NCBI GenBank assembly: GCA_947600345.1
Contig: CANQGC010000012.1
Location: forward strand, 1-21,957
Direction of reading: 5' to 3'
Length of the DNA: 21,957 nt
Origin: an uncultured Clostridia bacterium
Lineage (GTDB): Bacteria; Bacillota; Clostridia; Christensenellales; Aristaeellaceae
This document shows, piece by piece, positions 20,101 to 21,957 of the stretch. A model generated the notes under the pieces. That model had not been told where the DNA came from. It searched no databases and saw only the letters and a list, made by a program, of their open reading frames with translations. Each line of letters opens with the position of its first letter. Positions within the stretch are counted from its first letter, which is position 1. The position numbers and the translations under genes were made by a program.

Positions 20101-21950
20101 GCTGGGATAACCTGCCGAAGTACAAGGGCGATGATCTCGATGACCCGATCAAGTACACCGTTCAGGAGGTCTCGGTTGAGGGCTACGCTTCCAAGGTGGC
20201 CCAGAATGCTGACAACGAGTATTCCTACACGATCACCAACATCCAGCTCGTCGACCTGACCGTGACGAAGGAATGGGACGACGGCAACAATCAGGATGGC
20301 GTGTGGCCGGTGTACGTTACAGTGCTGCTGTTCTCGAACAATGAGCAAGTGGGTACTGCAGTGCTGAATGAGAGCAACGAATGGACGCGCACCTGGAACA
20401 ATCTGCCGAAGTACGACGAGGAAGGCAAGGAGATCGATTATTCGGTCAAGGAATTCATGGCCACGAGTGCGGCGTACTCTGGAAAGATCGGCGAGCCGGT
20501 GGAGGATGGGGATGGAAACTATACCATCACCATCGAGAACGAATACACGCCGAGAGTGACCAACAAGACCGTTACGAAGCTGTGGAACGACAGCTACAAC
20601 CAGGATGGCATCCGCCCGGAGAAGATCGAGGTGCAGTTGCTGGCGAACGACGACGTCTATGGAGACAAGGTCGAGCTGAACGCGGGTAACGATTGGACGT
20701 ATACCTGGGAGGAGCTGCCGCTGAACGCGAATGGCATCCCGATCAACTACACCGTTGAGGAGCTCGGCGAGATTACGGGCTACACGACGGCGTATGATCA
20801 GAACTCGTTGACGATCACCAATACCCACACGCCGGAGGAGGTCGAGAAGACCGTTACGAAGGAGTGGAAGGACAATGAGAACCAGGACGGCATTCGTCCG
20901 GAGAGCATCCGGGTCCGCCTGACGGGCAAGATTAACGTAGGCACGGCGGACGAGCAACTCGCCTCTTGGAGAGATGTAACGCTGACCGCGAAAGACGGGT
21001 GGACCTACACTTGGAAGAATCTACCGAAGAGGTGGCAGGGCAAGGAGATCACCTACACCGTTGAGGAGCTCAGCAGGACTGCGGGCTACACGACGGAGTA
21101 CGACCAGACTACGCTGACCATCACGAATACGCACAAGCCTGCGGAGACGGAGCGGTTCGTGCAGAAGATCTGGAACGACGCGGATAACCAGGATGGCATC
21201 CGTCCGCCGGAGATCAATGTGCAGCTGCTGGCAGATGGCGTGCCTTATGGCGCGGCGGTGACGCTGACCGCGGAGGACGACTGGAGCTCCAAGTGGGAGA
21301 ACCTGCCGAAGTTCAAGCAGGTCGAAGGGGATACGCACGAAATCGTTTACAGCGTGCGGGAGACCAGAGTGCCCAATGGCTACGAGGCGAGCTATGAGAC
21401 GCGCATCGCAGTTAGCTCCACGGAGCCGACCAAACAGGAGACGACCTACGTCATCACGAACACGCATACGCCGGAGACGGTGGAGCACTTCGTGCAGAAG
21501 GTCTGGGTGGACGGCGAGAATCAGGACGGCCTGCGTCCGGAAGGCATCGAAGTGCAGCTGCTGGCGGACGACGAGCCTTACGGCGCGGCTGTGACGCTGA
21601 GCGAGGCGAACGGCTGGACGTACAACTGGGAGAACCTGCCGAAGTTTGAGAACGGCAAGGAGATCACCTACAGCGTGGAGGAGTCCGGCGTGCCGGAGGG
21701 TTACGACTCAGTCGTGACGGAGGGTACGCAGACGAGCGCGAGCACCGATCCGGTGAGCGGCATGCCGACCACGACTGTCACGGAAGGCTTTGTCATCACG
21801 AACACGCACGAGCCGGAGACGGTGGAGCGCTTCGTGCAGAAGGTCTGGGTGGACGGCGAGAATCAGGACGGCCTGCGCGCGGATAGCATCGAAGCGCAGC
21901 TGCTGGCGGACAATGTGCCTTACGGCCCGTCCGTCACGACTGAGTCGTAA
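11187..21950 (+). CDS. Giant adhesin-like surface protein, C-terminus probably lost by a frameshift
   Basis: 3587 codons before the stop. Signal peptide 1 to about 25 (MKKRLQRLAALMMAILFIIS), then a Pro/Glu/Asn linker with DPNATV-type repeats. SH3b-like domain about 115-180 (LNVRSAPNTESEVITKL, GATGYVKAQYI). Ig-like region about 195-298. Six C-x4-H-x-H-x3-C motifs (306-518) surround a Ser/Pro/Glu repeat linker. A head region without recognised fold (about 525-1230) follows, then a SpaA-like domain (about 1234-1370). The stalk has eight pilin-isopeptide (Spy0128/FctA-like) domains, about 1375-1515, 1516-1684, 1685-1831, 1942-2081, 2082-2237, 2367-2516, 2517-2659 and 2779-2919. It also has ten Cna_B domains, near 1832, 2238, 2660 and then consecutively from 2920. 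Lys (VxKxW), Glu (YTVEE) and Asn (ITNT) positions suggest self-forming isopeptide bonds. AGGAGGG lies 10 nt before the ATG. No sortase signal is present; the tenth Cna_B stops after YGPSVTTES. The role is probably adhesion to host or community surfaces, inferred from architecture only. Confidence 0.93.
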   Translation: MKKRLQRLAALMMAILFIISANAQALENITASNSWSWTPATETSRPEGESTPGAEGQQPAGSEVDPNAGSGADPGASQDPNVTVDPNATVDSNATVGPEASLEAETPATQAPDHVVLFQGKVSVENELNVRSAPNTESEVITKLSNGATVNVIKEADDWYQILLTSGATGYVKAQYIVRPGEETPEPTEVPTTELSLEITPHDPEKPYGEVNQPNVFDVVVTGGSNGRHDVIGKIERDGETIQNEKAFTYLQNDYLGAKGQFTYTPDQAGAYRLTLSVEDSNDSTNAAEAQLDFVVIDPNHKEYLCGKEEHTHTAECYTSELGGSIVVLTCDKEEHTHDDSCLVPAASEAGEDSEASEAPDGSESPEGDVSPESSVSPETSEAPEGDVSPETSVSPEASEAPEGGEAPEASESPEATIAPEVTPEPTVVPGYLCGMVEHVHSDANGCYKYVPHEGESMFEGELDRVLICELPEHTHTQDCFPKAYACGKVEHTHTSECYDAEGNLICDLEEHTHGPECEVMNATSSISLEDLIGKEGITANLTPADGKGEIQKDAEGNLIVDPNTSYLLSLSAKFKGVGGFVPGTDYTYTDETFAAFFNSPYVNFKSGKKGNVVAGGQPHGQWWVDDSGTLHVQFDDTFGTYSEGVEFTLNAEVTFEATDEELTMPGGTGITVEPPAQNQGKVDKTDIGLTSSMGNDFLKYAYKRNFPEADKLPDDKILWETTIKPSDIKGDVLNRTADGLEITDAVVQNTHFTEDDYNAGVLLAFELEGSDGVLHTHYVWISKDKLKSRSENGWSLVVPDEINCERNSHKDEDSKSCKHHYKLSEETHWELKVYCLSTKDPAPTTGSGIMKYTNGATVAERYDTGNLEEPYGKITDQATIVKTGTKDEHGNYLWEIVYTVPGWDDTVRPNYNYYFDDKLRFYDKGASGDGDIEDPKLTLDLDKATVEISIGGGTWQSVPELSKANGEQYAYKLIVDSDNHKNVMLYHLCECSNESNCGKFTTGRRDTFKCDTKEGNYCTCWTAKETVQFRFKYQTDGNVVHDTLAENGLLGKIPQISNRVNGSYKAWNPDTKVYDDKGIWERENQDINNVFSKETTDGAVESNDFICTYTLTFNENRMQIVDEHTPLVVTDTMSTNLTYQPPMVIKEDTGDGQERELKEEQDFDVEVVTGHDLKITIRSPKAAKYTLVYQAALEQKSGTLYYTNSAEIDYAGRHYTADTGTNSTGGATATGRGYQVTVVKKDGNGTDAKRLNGAQFGLFNEYSDVPLATNVTTGEGEILFKSNTNPEGRLLLGQHQLYYLQELEAPEGYKKDDTKHYFMFHVTGNATGSGCDKCDAAKAAAKTGGYELKILDTSFAGNMYGGTIEVVNELESPKLNIPVEKKIDGDGDAKGEKFTFTLTPKDNADNVKFPEGKSSLQIEIDGANTKSFEGIEFAEEGIYTFEITENDLGSNSAFRKDETVWKVEVKVEKQATGLEVVETTYSKKVGEGDFEVVEPEGDAPVTVVFTNKHKTPEPTTYRPQAKKIVRVNNDAEPSYPEFTFTLTKDTFTPVEGTNEDGRFPAYENFTSEESKTPFTSDEQTVKGFSKTESEKMVTFDNLQFTEAGTYTFSIAETKPADGNGWKMDQTPWTLKVVVKKNAETNSLFIQSVEYERTGNATSEWESGSSADQSAAFATITNTFTPGPGTFTPSVKKTVSGNGVRQHGLPKNFSFELELQKGEENAVKYNGTEFNSPETITLNVTNANDGATGSFGKLTFSKPGTYKFTIKEKADTDRDWEQDTDIKYLTVKVGPDVDENGDFVVRYSTEQNGTPTKVGNQSGPADFSFTNNYTAKTDVSVEKVWANKDATHPGTLPTGIRVKLSSNTSGALDGRGDTEQTLQGTGWSYTWTDLPKYDASGNEIQYSVTEYEPEPGWVVEYTVGTETKNETNSGTITITNTFTPAEFQPQVKKVVERALVGDESDPVWPTEGFTFTIKGEGDAPTPTPAEVTIKQGDKDLTKAFGKVVFTEATTYTYTITEKQPTDGIYPDGWAYDTNSHTLTVEVDVDEETNALVVKSATLDGKSVLGDDKVTATIEVDNTWQEPKVSAAPDINKQVTGNDAPEGTFTFAAELKMINGEDYKPETDGSETASAPVEPTSATFTIKTDEDGTGTLTFDEPDLNTQFTFTKSGTYTFAITEEKPDDQNFDQDTTVWTWTVKVENDNGVLKATTLSMTYTRGTEEGTAEGNKTATFINPYHAKTSVTVEKKWAGTLPEGVEYPRSVQVQLLQDGKKYEPTDDEKPEGFENPVTLTADEDGFWSYTWDNLPKYNEAEENAPAYEYTVEELNIPEPYTAKVTGGKVDAEGKPIAPSTTGEEYSYTITNTYSPASYPPQVEKDVTINNGGTPTYPTFTFELKQEKSYKPGTEEAPYVEEYPTGEDGVQMPSKNTATLDYSDTNTSVTFDGITFTKPGKFTFSISETVGTEKGWTYDAEPWTLTVIVIKDDDGALSIDSKTGVQYTRGEEIKDKATFTNEYTPSETTLKIPVTKTVKANPEGTAPKTEFSFTLASDTTEHDPKEPENGYTIEEPGKHVTLSVGGNASVSGEFGEITFTKAGTYYFTVTEEEITGGTASNWAKDSGKWYVTVTVTDTDGQLSASASYEYDGSDARERGNDEFVNNYNQPKTKVTVTKGWEEDGENSNAYAGARPESITGWIVGSISLSGGKSQFYYQQKFVLTDDENWTKTWNNLPKYGFDGTTPIEYTVQEVQVPGYNKGVVKVEKDKTTGNFTITITNTYNPTPAEYTPKVEKTVVGKEAPNETFNFTLKPASANPTDGWNFEKAEGAAESVESLSASVVGDGEAQFTPGIKFTKPGTYTFTIQEVVPGDEDKDENFAYDKSEWTLIVTVTPDTAKPGALKAEASYSKEGVEPNGEAAEFVNTYTAKTKVEVEKKWIVKEGHALPESITVELLADGDPYVSTDETNPKTLTANAEGKWTASWDNLPKYKGDDLDDPIKYTVQEVSVEGYASKVAQNADNEYSYTITNIQLVDLTVTKEWDDGNNQDGVWPVYVTVLLFSNNEQVGTAVLNESNEWTRTWNNLPKYDEEGKEIDYSVKEFMATSAAYSGKIGEPVEDGDGNYTITIENEYTPRVTNKTVTKLWNDSYNQDGIRPEKIEVQLLANDDVYGDKVELNAGNDWTYTWEELPLNANGIPINYTVEELGEITGYTTAYDQNSLTITNTHTPEEVEKTVTKEWKDNENQDGIRPESIRVRLTGKINVGTADEQLASWRDVTLTAKDGWTYTWKNLPKRWQGKEITYTVEELSRTAGYTTEYDQTTLTITNTHKPAETERFVQKIWNDADNQDGIRPPEINVQLLADGVPYGAAVTLTAEDDWSSKWENLPKFKQVEGDTHEIVYSVRETRVPNGYEASYETRIAVSSTEPTKQETTYVITNTHTPETVEHFVQKVWVDGENQDGLRPEGIEVQLLADDEPYGAAVTLSEANGWTYNWENLPKFENGKEITYSVEESGVPEGYDSVVTEGTQTSASTDPVSGMPTTTVTEGFVITNTHEPETVERFVQKVWVDGENQDGLRADSIEAQLLADNVPYGPSVTTES
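12102..12740 (+). other. Six C-x4-H-x-H-x3-C motifs in the giant protein
   Basis: Motifs lie at residues 306-317, 331-342, 434-447, 469-480, 487-498 and 507-518 (DNA 12102, 12177, 12486, 12591, 12645 and 12705 onward). The core is EHTH or EHVH between two Cys, for example CGKEEHTHTAEC; the third copy has five residues before the second Cys. The Cys2His2 content suggests small metal-binding knuckles, or disulfide loops outside the cell. Similar EHTH motifs occur, from memory, in other large gut clostridial surface proteins, but I know of no assigned function. Confidence 0.85.
12243..12434 (+). repeat. Ser/Pro/Glu tandem repeat linker
   Basis: Degenerate six-residue units (SPETSV, SEAPEG, SPEASE) form an 18-residue higher-order period, seen as SEAPEG-DVSPETSVSPEA followed by SEAPEG-GEAPEASESPEA. 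At DNA level the period is 18 and 54 bp, so slippage could change the linker length without changing frame. It separates the first two from the last four C-H-H-C motifs. Confidence 0.8.
21450..21939 (+). repeat. Near-identical DNA duplication of the last Cna_B units
   Basis: The segment from 21450 recurs from 21792 (offset 342 bp) with only scattered differences over about 148 bp. It includes an identical run through the CAGAAGGTCTGGGTGGACGG region. The preceding Cna_B units are much more diverged at DNA level, so this points to recent unit duplication or gene conversion at the 3' end of the array. Confidence 0.8.
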
Positions 21951-21957
21951 CCCTCCG
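21936..21957 (+). other. Probable frameshift ending the giant gene
   Basis: The tenth Cna_B unit reads YGPSVT, then TES and a stop (TAA 21948-21950). The ninth unit reads YGAAVTLSEANGW at the same place. Dropping one base near 21939 gives VTLSRNPP to the window end, restoring the family motif VTLS. Either a real mutation or a sequence or assembly error at a repeat-rich end is possible. Confidence 0.6.

Noticed and set aside
14787..20957. Open minus-strand frame of about 2050 codons opposite the giant gene
   Set aside because: The plus strand reads as clear Cna_B and pilin-isopeptide domains. The minus frame has no family features, signal or ribosome binding site. Similar long antisense frames lie opposite pcrA and ligA, so codon bias explains them.
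20260..21950. Regularly spaced repeats resembling an array
   Set aside because: They are about 300-bp diverged protein domain repeats within an open frame, not CRISPR repeats with unique spacers.

Overview
The window looks like chromosomal DNA from a high-GC member of the Clostridia (gut or rumen Bacillota). The evidence is strong AGGAGG-type ribosome binding sites, sigma-A promoters of the TTGACN-17/18-TATAAT type, a yerC-pcrA-ligA neighbourhood like that of Bacillus and Clostridia, and a giant Gram-positive surface protein built from pilin-isopeptide and Cna_B domains. The species cannot be named from the sequence.

Layout. 1-839 (minus) is the N-terminal 279 codons of ftsH, cut by the window edge. 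1416-2438 (minus) is a LacI-family regulator with its own terminator. It is divergent from 2597-2893 (plus), a yerC/TrpR-like regulator that overlaps or abuts pcrA (2896-5163). A BRO-N antirepressor-like gene (5560-6462) lies between pcrA and ligA (6882-8852). A beta-carbonic anhydrase (8912-9484) follows ligA 59 bp downstream, and a strong hairpin (9544-9575) closes that unit. 9576-10068 is a gene-free, partly AT-rich stretch ending in a near-consensus promoter (10069-10097). This promoter has a leader of about 275 nt and drives a two-gene secreted-protein unit. The first gene is a 210-residue, extremely Glu/Lys-rich exported protein (10379-11011). The second is a giant adhesin-like protein (11187-21950, 3587 codons before the stop) that runs to the window end.

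The most unusual structure outside the genes is a family of intergenic repeats of about 285-296 bp: 1062-1357 plus, 5186-5478 minus, 6511-6794 plus. Each copy has the same series of perfect hairpins around a variable centre, and one stem shows a compensatory base pair change. Copies 2 and 3 form inverted repeats flanking the BRO-N gene, so a unit of about 1.6 kb separates pcrA from ligA. All three copies also keep one reading frame open, with length differences that are multiples of three. I do not know a name for this repeat.

The most unusual structure inside a gene is a set of six short C-x4-H-x-H-x3-C motifs (one with x5) near the N-terminus of the giant protein, placed on both sides of a Ser/Pro/Glu repeat linker. 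They are followed by an AT-richer, Cys-containing head region, one SpaA-like domain, and a stalk of eight pilin-isopeptide and ten Cna_B domains. The last Cna_B domain breaks off at a stop codon 7 bases before the window end. Removing one base there restores the expected VTLS motif, so the stop is probably a frameshift and the true C-terminus and cell-wall anchor lie outside the window.
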